From NCBI RefSeq assembly GCF_010183535.1, contig NC_071332.1, positions 7,812,001 to 7,876,000 on the forward strand: a stretch of DNA of 64,000 bases, given 5' to 3'. A model generated the notes under the pieces. The model was given only the letters and a program-made list of their open reading frames with translations. It was not told the origin of the DNA and searched no databases. Source of the stretch: Caenorhabditis remanei (taxonomy: Eukaryota; Nematoda; Chromadorea; Rhabditida; Rhabditidae). The first letter of the stretch is position 1; each line of letters opens with the position of its first letter. The position numbers and the translations under genes were made by a program. Of the stretch, positions 1 through 12,059 are shown piece by piece.

Positions 1-2019
1 AAATTCCTGTCGGCATATACCTGTCCGATTTCAAATTTCGTTTATCAATCAAAAACTTGGGCTCAGAGTCTGATTTGATATGATTCGATGATTCGAGAAA
101 TAGGAAACAACAAATAAAACCTTGCCAAATGAATTCTGATTTGTAATTTCAGAGCTCGAATGTTCAAAAACTAAAAAGGGGATATTAGGCAAGAGATAAA
201 TAGAAAATGATGTGTTCCGGTGTTACGGGATGACGTCTATTCTAGTTTGAGAGGACCGAACATTATTCTAGTTTTATGACTGATGAGAATTCTGGAAAAG
301 TACTTTTCAGTCAGACGATGGCAGTGAGAAAGTGATGAAATCTCGGGAATCAAAATTTCAAGAGTCTGGGAAAAAGTGCAAAGTCTCTAAGTCAGAATCT
401 GAAGATTAGGAACTATTCTCAAGTTCATAAAGATCAAGATTACAAAAAATCTCTAAACAGAACTGAAAAATAAATTCAAACCCGAAATTTCTAAAATTTG
501 GAAACCAGGACTATCATTCCCAATAATTCTGATGCCTAGAACTTCAAGGTACACATGTTTTCTTCTCCCGGAAAGAGCTAATTCCGAGGTGGGTGTCCAG
601 AAATACGTTTATGGGTTGTATGTGCGTAGGAGAGGACAAAAAGTTGGAAGACGGACGGGAGATGAATGCACAAAACGAGGCCAAAGGGGAAGAAGAGAAG
701 AGACGGAAAGGAACTGAATAGGATTCGACGGGCTCGCCTTTTTTCGAGTTAACCGCGTACTTTTTGCTTCTTTTCGAAACATTTTCAGAACTTTTTCCTT
801 TTTTATTGATAAAGAAACAAATTGTTATTTGGAAGATGAATGAGAAAGTCTCTAGGGTCTTCTTTGCAAGAATCTAGAATCCGTCTGCAAGTGGAATGAC
901 ACCTTGGAGACTTTTAATTCTAGAAAAATTGGAAAGACGAAACAAATCAAGAAGTAAAAGGGCGGAGTGGGAGCGAAACGAAGTGAAACACGACGTCTAG
1001 GAAAGAAGTGTCAGCTCTCTAAGTTTCTCCATATCTCATACTCTTAACAAGTTCTCTCGTTTCATACATTTAAGAAAAGATGTGTGGCGTCGAAGGGGAA
1101 GGAAACGAAGAAGAGGAGTGAGAGTAGCGCCACCCTGGGCACCACTCATATATGCACAAATTTCAATTATTTTCTTCTTTTTTCTTCTTCTTTCCACTAC
1201 TTTATCTTACTCCTATCGTCCTCCTCTCATCGTCATAAAACCAAAAAATCGAATGAGAAAGAAGAAAGTGTTTCTCTCGAATTCTATCGTGTGCGTGCGA
1301 CTTGAGCCTACTTTGTACAAATGAAAAAAAAAATGTTGGTCCCCGCTAGAAATTCGAGATGAGCTGGATGCAAAAGCGGACATAAAAAACGTGTTGTGTC
1401 TGTTGCTCCCAATTTTTTGTTTTACTGAAATTTCCATTGAATTAAAACTAAGGAAGAGGAAAACAGAATGTATGTGGTTGCCAAGAGAGCAGGTACTTTT
1501 GCCAAACAAAAAACTCTCACTCCAAATATTTCTCTCTTTTTTCCTTTTTTTTGTCGTTCACTCTCTGTCTCTCTCACTCTATACGACACCATCAAGCTAG
1601 AAAAAAAAACGTGTTGATTAAATGTGCCAAATCGGCCTGCGCTGTTCGTCTCTTGAATCTTGAATCTCACCAACGGATTAGACGGGGTTCATGGCACCCA
1701 GAAAGGGAGAGAGAGAGTATTTGAATTCATTTCTTATTCATTTGGTTCTTCTAATTCTCACGCCATTTTCATTTGGTGCGAAAGAGGTCAATTCCACTCC
1801 AAAAACTAATATGATTTTCTAGAAAATAGGGGTAGGAACTAGAAATGTGTGAAGACTTCTCAGAAGGAAAACAGAGAGCAAAACGACTTTGTTACAATAA
1901 AACAAGAGCTTCCTCTTTGTCGCTCTTTTACGAGATTTGCCAATTGCGCACTTACACTACGGAGAGAGGGGTCCCTTAGTCGTTTATGCAAAGCGATACT
2001 AGTTTTTTGCACATTTCGA

Positions 2020-2024
<5 letters not shown>

Positions 2025-2107
<83 letters not shown>
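2025..2107. repeat. (GA)n microsatellite
   Basis: About 40 uninterrupted GA dinucleotides. Both strands show spurious open frames of Arg-Glu or Ser-Leu repeats across it, which are artefacts of the repeat. Its length makes it likely to vary between strains. Confidence 0.95.
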
Positions 2108-2111
<4 letters not shown>

Positions 2112-3483
2112 TTCAATAGAATTCGTTTCTTGTAGTAAAGCTTCATTTTGATTTTGATGAACTGAATTATTTTCCAGGTTATGCGAGTTCAGCTCTGTTA
2201 GGCAAAAACTACTTTGCACTTTTATCAGCTACGAAAAATACATTTCTAGACAGAAACGTACAAATAGATTCCTAAAATAACGATATTTGAAAATTCTTCT
2301 GACTGGTGTAGTTATAGTTTTAAAGTTTGAATATTTTAAAAAAAGTTTAAAGTGAAAGTTCAACTAAAATTTCTAGAATTTATTAATTTTCAAATTATAG
2401 GTTTTTAAAGTTTCAGACTTGACTCAAGAGTTTCTTGTAACTTGTTCATAATTTCAGTTCCATTCGGTCACTATTTCATTTTCTCTCAAAGTACATCTAC
2501 TTTCATTTCCCCTGATTTTAGAAAATTGAACTAACCGTTCGGAGAAAAGAAACATCATCCTGCTCTCCGCCTCCCTGCTCCTCCTTGTCGGCCATTGTCG
2601 ATCGTCAAAGTGATAATAGTCGTTGTTTCGTTCTTCTGCTCACTCAGTTCGTTTTTTCTGCTCTTCACTAGTTTTGCATCTGTCAAAAAGAAAGAACGAA
2701 ATGGAGGTACCACAAGGGAAAAGACAAAAAAAAAGGGACAAGGCAAACGAACGGAAAATTATGGGGATATTTGAGATTTATCGCCGAGGTTTTCTAGTTT
2801 TCGGAAAGCCAAGAAGAAGCGAAAAGTGTAGGTGAGATTTTGAAAAAAGGAGAAAAGAACAATTATTGGAGCAAGGAAAAGTCATGTTGAAAAGTATCGA
2901 ATAAAACGTAAAACATGAAGGGAAAACAGAAAAAGAGCAAAGAGAAATTGTGGTTTCTAATTAAACTCTCTGGTGGTTTTATTGCAAGTATTATGCTCAA
3001 GGAGAAGAAAAAGAAGGGAGAGAAGAAGAAGAAGTCTAATCTCAGGATAAGAAAATACTAGGTGATGGAGGAAAGAGTAAAAATAGAAAAAGTGAGAAGG
3101 ATATAAAAGAATTTGATTATTTAGTGAAGATGGGTACATCTAGATGATATGGAAAGTAATTTAGTTATCTTCAGTGTCACAATTTTTGATCAGAAAAAAG
3201 AAAGAAGAAGAAAAAGTAGATATATGTAGTATGAAGATATGAATCGGATTAGATGAATCCTGTAGTTTCTTACTAGGAAAAAAAGAAAATAATGTGACTG
3301 TGACGCTCTCAAAGAGCATTCTGAACCAATTGATGAGCGTGAATTTAGATCTAGGTTTGAATAACTTGATGACATAATTCCTATAATAGGTGTCCACTCA
3401 TTTTGCTGCCTGACTGACAAGGATTATGAAAAGAGCAACAAAAAGATAAGGACACGTCATATAGCTCGAGAAACGTCACATAG

Positions 3484-3801
3484 AACAAGAAGGATCCGAA
3501 GAAGAAGCTGAAGAAGATATCTGCCAACGGAGAAGCCTTCGACTTCTGCTTCCTCTCCGGTGGCAGGAGCCCGCCAACTCCTCGTCTTAACAGCCGCGGT
3601 TCGTGTCTAATATCTCTCGAAGTGTTGTGCTCTTTGACCGAAATACAGTGTAAAATGGCCATTGCCGATTTTCATTCTGCGTCTCGAATTCTCTTGCAGG
3701 TGATGGAAAAATTGGAGAGAAAGAGAGAGAAGGAGAAAGATGAAGTTTCTCTCCGAGTGGCGGATGAGAAGAAGATTATTATGAATGCAGATGTGCACCA
3801 G
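3484..3801 (+). other. Possible isolated exon (weak)
   Basis: An open frame of about 105 codons runs from just after a stop at 3481 to a stop at 3799-3801. A good donor-like GTGAGTG overlaps its end at about 3800. The first half (about 3520-3610) is richer in G+C and less repetitive than its surroundings and contains a Gly-Gly-Arg-Ser-Pro-Pro stretch. The second half is Lys/Glu-rich. No domain is recognised and no partner exon was found, so it may be chance. Confidence 0.15.
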
Positions 3802-4597
3802 TGAGTGACGTTGACTCATTTTTTTGAAAAGGAACGCTGATTCCGAGCGGTATGAGGAGAAAACAAAACATTTGAATAGAAGAATTTTGGAAATCAGAAC
3901 TGAATCCAAACCGTGACGGCATTTTGTTTTCTTGTTAGACAGAATTATCAGAATGGAGATTGTTGTAATATTTACTATCAAGAAAGTTGCGAAATTTGAG
4001 ATATTTTCAGAAATTGAATAAAGGGTCTAATGTTTGAGCTCATAACACTAACCCCTCTTAGACGCGGTTTTAGACAAAATAGTATGACAACCTAGATCTG
4101 ATGAGCCATTCTACAAGAACTTTACTTTGTTTTTCAGATTTCATAAATTGGATTTTATCAGAGAGATTCGATTTCGAAAACCGTACCCCACGGAGAAGTA
4201 AAAGCAAAAAAGACTATTGTGACACTGTTGCTATTTCCACAACAACTGACACATAACACACTTTTAGTTTCAGACTTTCAATTTTATTCAAAAATTCGTT
4301 TTAGAATGGAAACTGTTCTATGATAAAATGAGATCAAAAGTGAATCAAAAAACGATAAAACACAAAAATCTTCTTCATCTTCTCCAGTCTGTCTCTGGGT
4401 ATGTGGCCCCCGGTGGTGAGTGTGTGAAGTGTATATCTTTCTTCTCGATCGGATGGATACTTTGCGCTTGGCTCTCGTCTGCGGGATCATTTATTAGTCG
4501 CCGAAAGAAAGCTCAAGTGAAAAAAAGAGCGGCTCGTTGTTGCCCGGTGAGGCGCAGAGAGTGGAACGCAAACACAAACAACTAGTGTTTTGAGTGA

Positions 4598-4603
4598 TTT
4601 ATT
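4598..4603 (-). terminator. Polyadenylation signal of the lipase gene
   Basis: TTTATT on the plus strand reads AATAAA on the minus strand, about 105 bp beyond the lipase stop codon. No other candidate lies closer. Confidence 0.6.
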
Positions 4604-4708
4604 CATGATGATAACACTGAAAACCCGATCAGTTTCGATTCGTAATTAATACATGGAAAACATCTAAAAGAGATCTGAAAACTATTTGGAATCAGCCGAG
4701 AACGGAGA

Positions 4709-6988
4709 TCAATCAAGGCTCATCGTCTCATTTCGTAACTTCGCCATCCGATCCTCACTGAATGAACTGGTACTGTTCCTCCTTTGCTCTGAAAATATAA
4801 ACATATGAGCTTCCTGGGTTATACTGAAAAGATTCAACTCACTCTCAAAGAATCTCTCCATGCTATGCTGCAATTTCACTCTTCTCTGATCTAACTTCAT
4901 TGTATTTATTATCTTCTCATAGATTTCTTTCCTTGCTCTCATTCCCCATAGAAAATCATTGTGATTGAAGTCTCGAAGTTTTCTGAAACCCAATGATATT
5001 CAAAACATACAAATGTTTCTAAACCTACATTGATTTTTTGAGCGTTCTGGATGGCAACATTGGAATCAAGAATCCTTCAACGTCTTTTGGATTTGCAAGC
5101 CAATCAAAATCAGAATAAAATAAGTAAATAGAACTGTTGATTCTTCTAATATCATACTCAGGAGGTGACGGCTAAAACAAAGTTAGAAGTTCAAAGCATA
5201 AATTCTATGAAACAAACTTACAGCTCCATAAATGTTCTGATTCAAATCTTTTCCAAAATCGAACCGAGACATTCTCTTTGTTTTCACCATCTGTGCAAAA
5301 TGAAGCATGTTCCTGGATGAAGTTCCAGCAGGGTTATGTGCCAGATAAATTCCAATTCTTGACTGAAAATCTTTGCTTTAAATGGAACGAAGCAGTTCAC
5401 AACTCACGTTATTAAACTGGTTACTGTTCGGACCAGAAACAGCAAAAATGAAGTTTTCGCAGAGTGGATTGTTCACGGCTTGGTCACAGAATATGTCTGT
5501 CAGAAGTTTTGTGAAAATGTTGTTGGTCAGAAACTCTCCATCTCCGAATACTTGATAAACCAGCTTAAATTTCTCTTTCAGAAAAAATTTATACAGTAGT
5601 TTACTCACATTATATTGTTCATAAATCTCCCCTAAATCCTTGAACAATCCTTTGACATGAGACATTCGAGCAACTGGAGCAAGTGCAAAAAACTTTCGAA
5701 CCTTCTGTGACATTTCTGGGTCTTCACTCATTTTCGCAAACATTGTCAGAGCTCCTGAAAACTCAAAAATTATCGAAATTTCAAAGATTTCAATTAAAAC
5801 CTTGTGAATGCCCGACATAGTACAAGTTCTTCTGTTTGGTATTTTTCAAGACATAATCAATCATTGCTGGTAGATCATATCTCGCCATTTCTTCCCAACT
5901 GAATTTCCAGAACGTGGGATCGGATGATGTCAATCTAACATGTTGTTTCGAGTAAGTGTTTCCTCTCATATTTCCAAGCCATACGTCATATCCGTAATCG
6001 GCGAAGATGTACCCTGAAACCCACCGATAATTAGGGCGTTATGAAGTTTTTTTTTAGATCAGTCAGTTCAAGTTTTCCTTTCAGTATGGAAATAACTGAA
6101 TCTTGAATTCAATACTAACCGGCTGACTGTCTCGGTAGATTGAGTAGCCAAATAGAAGACGTGCAAAGAAGTCCGTGTTGCAGAAAGACGACCGGTTTAG
6201 GCGTTTTAGAAGCGGATTTCGAGGTTTCATCTGAAGAAAGTTTGAAATGAATGAACTATTCCGTAACGGCAACTTACTTTTCCCGTGCGGAATACGATGC
6301 AATGTGAGAATGTAACCATCAGCTGTGACGACTTTGTGCGTTTCGACCGGATATCCCCAGTGGGCGATTATCTCTGGCTGAATTTGATTCATTATTAGTT
6401 ACGGAAACAACAATACTTTAAAGAGTTTTTTTTCAAACTCACCACATCCATAATGGCTTCCGGATCAATTGTGATGTTTATTGGTTGCATTGTTGTCGCC
6501 GGAGGAAGTGTTGGGAAAGTGAATGGGGCAAGAGTTGGGAGCGTTGGAAGAGTTGGCATTGTTGGGAACTGTGGGAATGGATTGGTCAAAGGTTTGATCG
6601 GAGAATCATTCAATGGAGAAAATGACGGAGGTTGGGTTGGAAGAGTCCAAAGTGGAGTCAGAGAATTGAATCCAAACGTTTTTTCATCCGGAATTTCTAA
6701 TGTAGTAGGTGCCAATGGAGTTGGAATCAATGTTTGAACGGTTGGCATTGAAGAAAGCCAATCAGCTGATGCAAATGACGATAATGGGAACGTAGGAACA
6801 GAGTTCTTGATAGGTGAAATCGGAAGTGATGAAGTCTTTGGATGCCCAAGATTTTGAGCTGTGGACAGAATCGGAGTGGTAGTTGAAGGGCTAGCAGTCA
6901 TATCTGTGTCTTCTTCAGAACTTGGGGAAGTGATATCATCGCAAACGGCAATAGGTATTATTAGAAGAATCGGAATTAACCATTTCAT
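4709..6988 (-). CDS. Acid-lipase family protein with long Thr/Pro-rich N-terminal region
   Basis: A triacylglycerol/cholesteryl-ester lipase of the alpha/beta-hydrolase family (nematode lipl/LIPA type), probably secreted or lysosomal. Ten exons, read on the minus strand: 6443-6988, 6278-6377, 6120-6230, 5801-6013, 5609-5754, 5408-5563, 5222-5362, 5029-5171, 4843-4982 and 4709-4788. They join in frame to 591 residues. The start codon directly follows a TTTTCAG acceptor and opens a signal peptide ([16 protein letters not shown]). Residues about 20-180 are rich in Thr, Ser and Pro and are unusual for the family, whose members are normally about 400 residues. The lipase part then begins ([10 protein letters not shown]), followed by the oxyanion LQHGLL, nucleophile GHSQG, acid FYSDFDWL and catalytic FNHND, so all triad positions are present. 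Intron 5564-5608 has an odd TTTAAG acceptor. Catalysis is inferred from motifs; the substrate is unknown. Confidence 0.85.
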
Positions 6989-6995
6989 CTGAAAA
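6989..6995 (-). promoter_or_regulatory. Probable trans-splice (SL) acceptor of the lipase gene
   Basis: Read on the minus strand, TTTTCAG abuts the start ATG with no upstream exon needed. In Caenorhabditis this arrangement usually marks spliced-leader addition. It also decides the start: the upstream in-frame ATG at 7057 would lie outside the mature mRNA. Confidence 0.55.
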
Positions 6996-7869
6996 CTTCT
7001 AGTTAAAAAAATAAATGTACATAAATAAGAATCATAAAAATGAAAGCAACGATTCAAGCTGTAGAATCAGTAACAATTTCATTGGAACTAAAAATAATTA
7101 AAATGAAGTCGTCGCTAATGAAATGGAAGACGTGCTAAAAGATAACATAATGAGACCAGGTTGATCAAGAAACCACGGAAGTGTTCGTAACACTCGTTTC
7201 TCGGAAACTAAAACAACAAAATGAAGAGGTTAGAGGACAGATAGGTGCTATCTGAAGATTCGCAGCGATTTGCCTGTCCATTCGAACTGGGTCATTATAA
7301 GAATGGACGGTTAAGTTGAGAAGAGAAGTGAGACGCAGAGGAAAGGTGGTTAGCCAGCAATTATAAACCGAGAGGATGAATGAAGTCGTTGTGAGATGAG
7401 GTGTGGATGATGTTAATTCTAATTCGAGACAATTTTGGTTTCCGACACACTTTCTCTCTCGTCCTTGAGTTTACTCTATGTTTTTATGTAGGATGATGTT
7501 GCCGGCCGTACTGGACAATCCCAGTTTTTTTGTTTGACGTCCACTTGGAGAATAATGGAGAATGTTGCGTTGTTACGGAATGCATGCAAATACGGTTTGG
7601 TCAGAAAATGTCACTTATTATTCCTATTTTGGGTTGTTTCGAAATGTGTTGTTTATGATGTCAAAACTAAAAGATGTGATAACAAGTGTGATTTTCATAA
7701 GCACAAAAATGTTACTGTTTCATAAGAACATGAATGGTTTATTTACAAGTGAAATTAAAAGACAATTGAGAATTTAATTGTATCTCCAAAGTTATTTGAA
7801 AAAAGAAATGCAAAGTACCAGTACAGAAAGGAGAACGGAAACTCCGCGAGATGTTTTTGTAGTTGTGCC
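6996..7869. other. Intergenic, nothing recognised
   Basis: Upstream region of the lipase and downstream region of the Thr-rich gene. The two overlapping plus-strand open frames around 7534-7777 lack splice support, a signal peptide or a recognisable domain. No repeat or RNA gene was recognised. Confidence 0.4.
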
Positions 7870-9915
7870 TTAAAATACTATAATATGACGTACATAAGAA
7901 AATAATACTTACTTATTGTGGTAGTTACAGTGTTTCTCGAGGAGACGGAAGATGATTGTTGAGTGTTCGCTTTCTCTGTTACATCTTCCACAAAACGTGT
8001 TCCAACAGTTTCAGGTTCTTCGGGGGGAGCAGTAGTTTCCATATTGGGGACTGCAGTATTAGTGACTTTCGGAGTCGCTGTTGTCATATTTTCTGAAAAA
8101 AAGAAAATGTGCATTATACGACAAATTAAGTGACAAAAAACCTTCACTTCTAGTAGAATAAGGCTCAGTTGCAGTTTCTGCAGTCGGGGTTTCCGTATAT
8201 TTAGTGGTAATTTCCTTCTCAACGAAAGGTGTTCCAGCGGTTTCTGGTTCGGTGGCAAAACTGGGCGCGGGAGTGTTTTCTGAATGATTGAATTGATTTC
8301 ATAAAACTAATTTTGAAAATTATGCATACTGTTCATTTCTGTTGTGTGGGATGTTTCAGTAGAAGTCTTGACAATGGCCTCAGTGGTTCCTTCTTTTTCA
8401 ACGAAAGGTGTTCCAGCGGTTTCTGGTTCGGTGAGAAACTTGGTAGCTGAGGTGTTCTCTGAACAAATAAAATTTCATATATTATTTTAATCATTTATGA
8501 GAAACAGTACATACCATTTAGTTCAGTAGTATGAGATATTTCAGGCGTGTGAGTAGTTTCGTCTTTTTCAACAATCGGGGTTCCAGCGGTTTCGGGAGCA
8601 GTGGGAATATTGGTAGCTGCAGTTTTCTCTGAAATTCTAAACTGAAGGAAACGCTCTTGACAGTGTACTAACCATTCAGTTCCGTTGAAGGAAAGATTAT
8701 TTCAGTGGTGACTTTTTTTTCAACAAATGGAGTTCCAGCGGTTTCTGGTTCGGTTGGAAAATTGGTAGCTGAGGTGTTCTCTGAACAATAAAATTGATTT
8801 TTTTTTTCATTTATGTATGGGATAAATACCATTTAGTTCAGTAGTAAGAGATGTTTCAGGCTTGTGAGGAATTTTTTTAGTGCCTTCTTTTTCAACAATC
8901 GGCGTTCCAGCGGTTTCCTGATCAGTCGGAATATTGGTAGCTGCAGTTCTCTCTGAAATTCTAAACTGAAGTAAACCCTCCAGACAATGTGCTAACCATT
9001 CAGTTCCGTTGAAGGAAGCATTATTTCAGTGGTGACTTTTTTTTCAATAAATGAAGTTCCAGCGGTTTCGGAGTCAGTAGGACGAGGATTGGTAGCTGAT
9101 GTGTCCTCTGAGCAGTGAAATTGATTATTTTCTTTCAGTTATGTATGGGAAACAGTGCATACCGTTTAATTCAGTAGTATGAGATGTTTCAGGCGTGTGA
9201 GGAGATTCTGTAGTGCCTTCCTTTTCAGCAAACGGTGTTCCAGCGGTTACGTGATCAGTAGGAGCATTGGTAACTGCAGTCCTTTCTGAAATTCTAAACT
9301 GTAGGAAATCTTCTTGGCAATGTGCTAACCGTTTTGTTCTGTTGCTGGGAAAACTGTTTCAGTGGTGACTTTTTTTTCAACAAATGGAGTTCCAGCGGTC
9401 TCGGTTTTGGAAGGGAGACTTGTAGGCGCAGTATTTTCTAAAAATTAAAATAGTGACTGGCTCTATCTGAACAACTGTTCATACCACTGTCTGGTGCATG
9501 AGAAGCTCCAGAAGTATTTTTTGAAAAGTCTCCCGTTGTGACCTCATTCTCAGACGGCGTTTCAGCAGTCACGGCGACATTCGGATACTCGGTAGAATTA
9601 GCAGAGAAATTATCTTGTGTAGCTGAACTGAATGCTGATTCATTCGGAGTTTTAGTCGTGATTTTATCTTTATTTTTAGATACTTCATTCTCGGGTACAG
9701 GTCTCACACCATTATTTTCATCTGTAAAAAAAAACGAGTAATTTTTCAGAACTAAATTTTAATCATGAAAAACATTTCGCTCCTAATAGTCGCCAGAAGA
9801 ACTTACCAATCGAAACCAAATTTGAATCATTATCGGGCACTGGATTGATTTTTGTAGGCGCAGAAAATGTGAAAGAAATAAATGTAGCAAAAATGAATAA
9901 TTTAGTAGAAAACAT
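7870..9915 (-). CDS. Thr-rich secreted protein made of repeated exons
   Basis: Not recognised as a named family. The start at 9915 opens a signal peptide (MFSTKLFIFATFISFTFSA). Approximate exons on the minus strand: 9807-9915, 9485-9721, 9330-9437, 9163-9285, 8997-9117, 8830-8952, 8673-8780, 8515-8628, 8330-8458, 8142-8279 and 7913-8092, plus a tiny last exon near 7870-7877 that is uncertain. Eight consecutive exons carry the motif ETAGTPFVEK or a close variant (TAGTPIVEK, TAGTSFIEK), and the ninth has a decayed copy (ETVGTRFVED). The repeats are about 36-46 residues, Thr/Ser/Pro-rich and nearly Cys-free, suggesting an O-glycosylated mucin-like or cuticle/surface protein. Most repeat exons look like multiples of three bounded by phase-1 introns, which allows exon duplication or skipping without frameshift. 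The function is unknown. Confidence 0.65.
8515..9437 (-). repeat. Amplified two-exon cassette inside the Thr-rich gene
   Basis: Exons alternate between two types. Type A ends in PSTELNG or PATEQNG; type B contains PETSHTTELNG or a close form. The introns between them also match: three share GAAATTCTAAACTG near their start. The repeating unit of exon, intron, exon and intron is about 325 bp and is present roughly three times. This means whole gene segments, not only coding sequence, were duplicated in tandem. Confidence 0.75.
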
Positions 9916-10369
9916 GATTATGAGAAAAACTGACTTCTGATGAAAACGAAATGAGCTTTTTGTATGAAAGAGCAGCGGAAGAACAATATCTTATCGTAAA
10001 CTTTCTACATCTTTAGTGGGCAGTAACCGGACGATTGAACGTCATAACAAACATGAAATCGAACAAACATTCCTCTTACAGCAACAACAAATGACAAATC
10101 TAAGTGAAAAGCATCAAAACATTCCATGGAAAATTGGTGCTATTTCGAACAGGATTTCCTGAGGGGCGTTTTATCACTTTCAGGTTTTACGATCTCGACG
10201 TAAACACATGTCCTTTTTAATGACTATTAATCATGATCATTCCGTCATGTTCTGAAAAATAAAATGTGAATCTCATCGAAATCATTACAATTTCGCATAT
10301 TTCATCAGAAAAAAGTTTAAAAAAAAGGATCAAAAGTGGGGTACTTGAGTTTATCATCCTCTTCTTATG
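9916..10369. other. Intergenic, nothing recognised
   Basis: Upstream flank of the Thr-rich gene. No open frame with splice support, no tRNA-like structure and no repeat was recognised. Confidence 0.4.
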
Positions 10370-10755
10370 CTGAAAAATTAATTCAAGGTTTCAATTCATA
10401 GAAACAAGGTTAATTATGACATCAGATGGCATGATTCCAATATTAAACCGGACCTCTAATCGGCTTCAAATGCCAAATATTTTGCCGGTAACAACACCCA
10501 GACCATCTTTCTCGATGTTTGCATGAAGTGCATAATAGCAATAAGGGTTTTGATGTTGCCGATTCTGTTACAAATTTAGAAATAATGTTTTTTGACCTGA
10601 TTGTTGGTAAAGAGTCGTAGTTGTCTGTACAGATTTTCTAAATAAATTCACGTTGATTCCATATTCTGTTCGATTAGAAGCATGTTTATGGTTATAATTG
10701 TTTATTGAGATTCATAAATAATGAAAAAGTCCACCAGTTATTACGTTTAAATGAG

Positions 10756-11214
10756 TTAGATGAGCATTGAGATGGCGATCGGAATCATTGAGAGCATCAC
10801 AGTGGTTGTATGAGTGGACTTTGTTGTCGTGGCTGAAAAATTGTATTTTTATAACTGATGCGTTGTCTCAAGTCAAATAAACTCACCAACAGTAGTTGTA
10901 GAAACGTCAACTGAAACAGTTGAGTTGTCAGTTGGGAGAGCAGAAGTGCTGGTTGCGTTTGAAACTGTTGGGTTAGGTTGAGCGGTGGAACCAGCTCCTG
11001 TTGATGGCTCCGCCGCTGCAGTTGTCTGAGCAGGCGATCCAGTCGATCCCGCTGCGGCACCAGTAGAAGAAACTCCACCCCCAGTTGTTGGCGCTGCGGT
11101 ACTAGTTGCACCAGATGTCGCCACTGTTGGTGGTGATGTTGCTAGGGTAGAGTCAGTAGCTGGAGCAGAGGAGACAGCAATGAAAAGAGCGACAAAGAGA
11201 ACTTTGGAGACCAT
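10756..11214 (-). CDS. Small secreted Thr/Ser/Ala-rich protein, copy 1
   Basis: Two exons (10887-11214 and 10756-10832, minus strand) join to 134 residues. A signal peptide (MVSKVLFVALFIAVSSA) precedes a low-complexity Thr/Ser/Ala/Gly stretch with possible N-glycosylation sites (NATS, NSTV), and the protein ends in a hydrophobic segment (VMLSMIPIAISMLI). The layout of signal peptide, O-glycosylation-prone spacer and hydrophobic tail could fit a GPI-anchored or surface mucin-like protein, but no omega site can be fixed by eye. A TATA box lies about 57 bp upstream of the ATG. It is a tandem paralogue of the gene at 12060-12419, with a longer repeat-rich middle part. Confidence 0.7.
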
Positions 11215-11270
11215 CTTGAAATAAGAATAACGGTGTGAGTGTTAACTGTCTTTTTCACAACCACCCAGTC

Positions 11271-11280
11271 TTTTATATAG
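11271..11280 (-). promoter_or_regulatory. TATA box of small secreted gene, copy 1
   Basis: CTATATAAAA on the minus strand, about 57 bp upstream of the start codon. It is conserved at the same distance in the duplicated copy. Confidence 0.65.
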
Positions 11281-11412
11281 AAAAAACACGGAACAGAGCG
11301 CAATTTGTTATCAGAGTAATTTTAATCGAATGGAATGGGCGGGGCAGGGTTTAGACGGTTTCATATAGGTAAAATAAATATATGTGAGTAATCAGAAGTA
11401 GACAGAATAGAT

Positions 11413-11655
11413 ACCGTAAATAATGTATTATAACGGCATGCCGTTATGTTTTTCAACTTTCTCCGAGAGAAATTTCGTGGTTTCAGAAATTTATTAAAAT
11501 TAAACAAAACAACTTTTTTGGACGTTCTATTTGCTGTTTAAAACGTTTATTAATCACGCTGCTTCTAATCAGAACCAAGAAAAAACACCCTGATAATCAT
11601 ATTCATGAATTCTGAGTAAAGATGGGATGCCGTTATAATATAGTATTAACGGTAC
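11413..11655. mobile_element. MITE-like inverted-repeat element between the duplicated genes
   Basis: The left end (TACCGTAAATAATG..TATAACGGCATGCC) matches the inverted right end (TACCGTTAATAC..TATAACGGCATCCC) over about 30 bp with a few mismatches. The inside is AT-rich and non-coding. It sits exactly between the two tandem copies. No clear target duplication was identified. Confidence 0.6.
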
Positions 11656-12059
11656 TTGAGTTTTTTTTAATGCTGAGAAATTAATTCAAGGTTTCAATTA
11701 AAAGAAACAAGGCAAATTATGACATCACATGGCATGATTCCAATATGAAACCGGGCCTCTAATCGGATTCGGATGCCTAATGTTTTGCCGTTAACAACAC
11801 AGACCATCTTTCTCAATGTTTCATGAAGTGCATAATTGAAATAAGGGTTTTGATGTTGCCGATTCTGTTACAAATTTAGAAATAATGTTTTTGACCTGAT
11901 TCTTAGTAAAAATACGTAGTTTTCTGTACAGTACACATTTTACAAATGAATTCACATCGATTCCTTATTATGTTCTATTAGAAACAAGTATAAAGTTTCA
12001 ATTGTTTATTGAGATTCATAAATAATGAAAAAAGCCACCAGTTATTACGTTTAAATGAG

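Larger units (their letters stand above)
1..4597. other. Intergenic or intronic stretch, no convincing gene
   Basis: I see no set of exons with consistent splice signals here. The open frames are short, often mirrored on both strands, and dominated by poly-A/poly-T, GA or AAG low-complexity sequence. The stretch holds a long GA microsatellite (about 2025-2107) and one open frame ending at a donor-like site (3484-3801), each listed separately. It could be the upstream region or a long intron of a gene outside the window. Confidence 0.5.
10370..11410. repeat. Tandem segmental duplication, copy 1
   Basis: This segment of about 1 kb is repeated with moderate divergence at about 11670-12610. The similarity begins upstream of the small gene's 3' end (shared AATTAATTCAAGGTTTCAAT) and runs through the gene and its promoter to a shared GGAATGGGCGGGG block. 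Both copies therefore carry gene plus promoter. Confidence 0.85.

Noticed and set aside
1849..2219. Open frames encoding Arg-Glu or Ser-Leu runs
   Set aside because: They are produced by the GA microsatellite on both strands.
7534..7777. Small plus-strand frames between the lipase and Thr-rich genes
   Set aside because: Two overlapping frames without codon bias, signals or homology.
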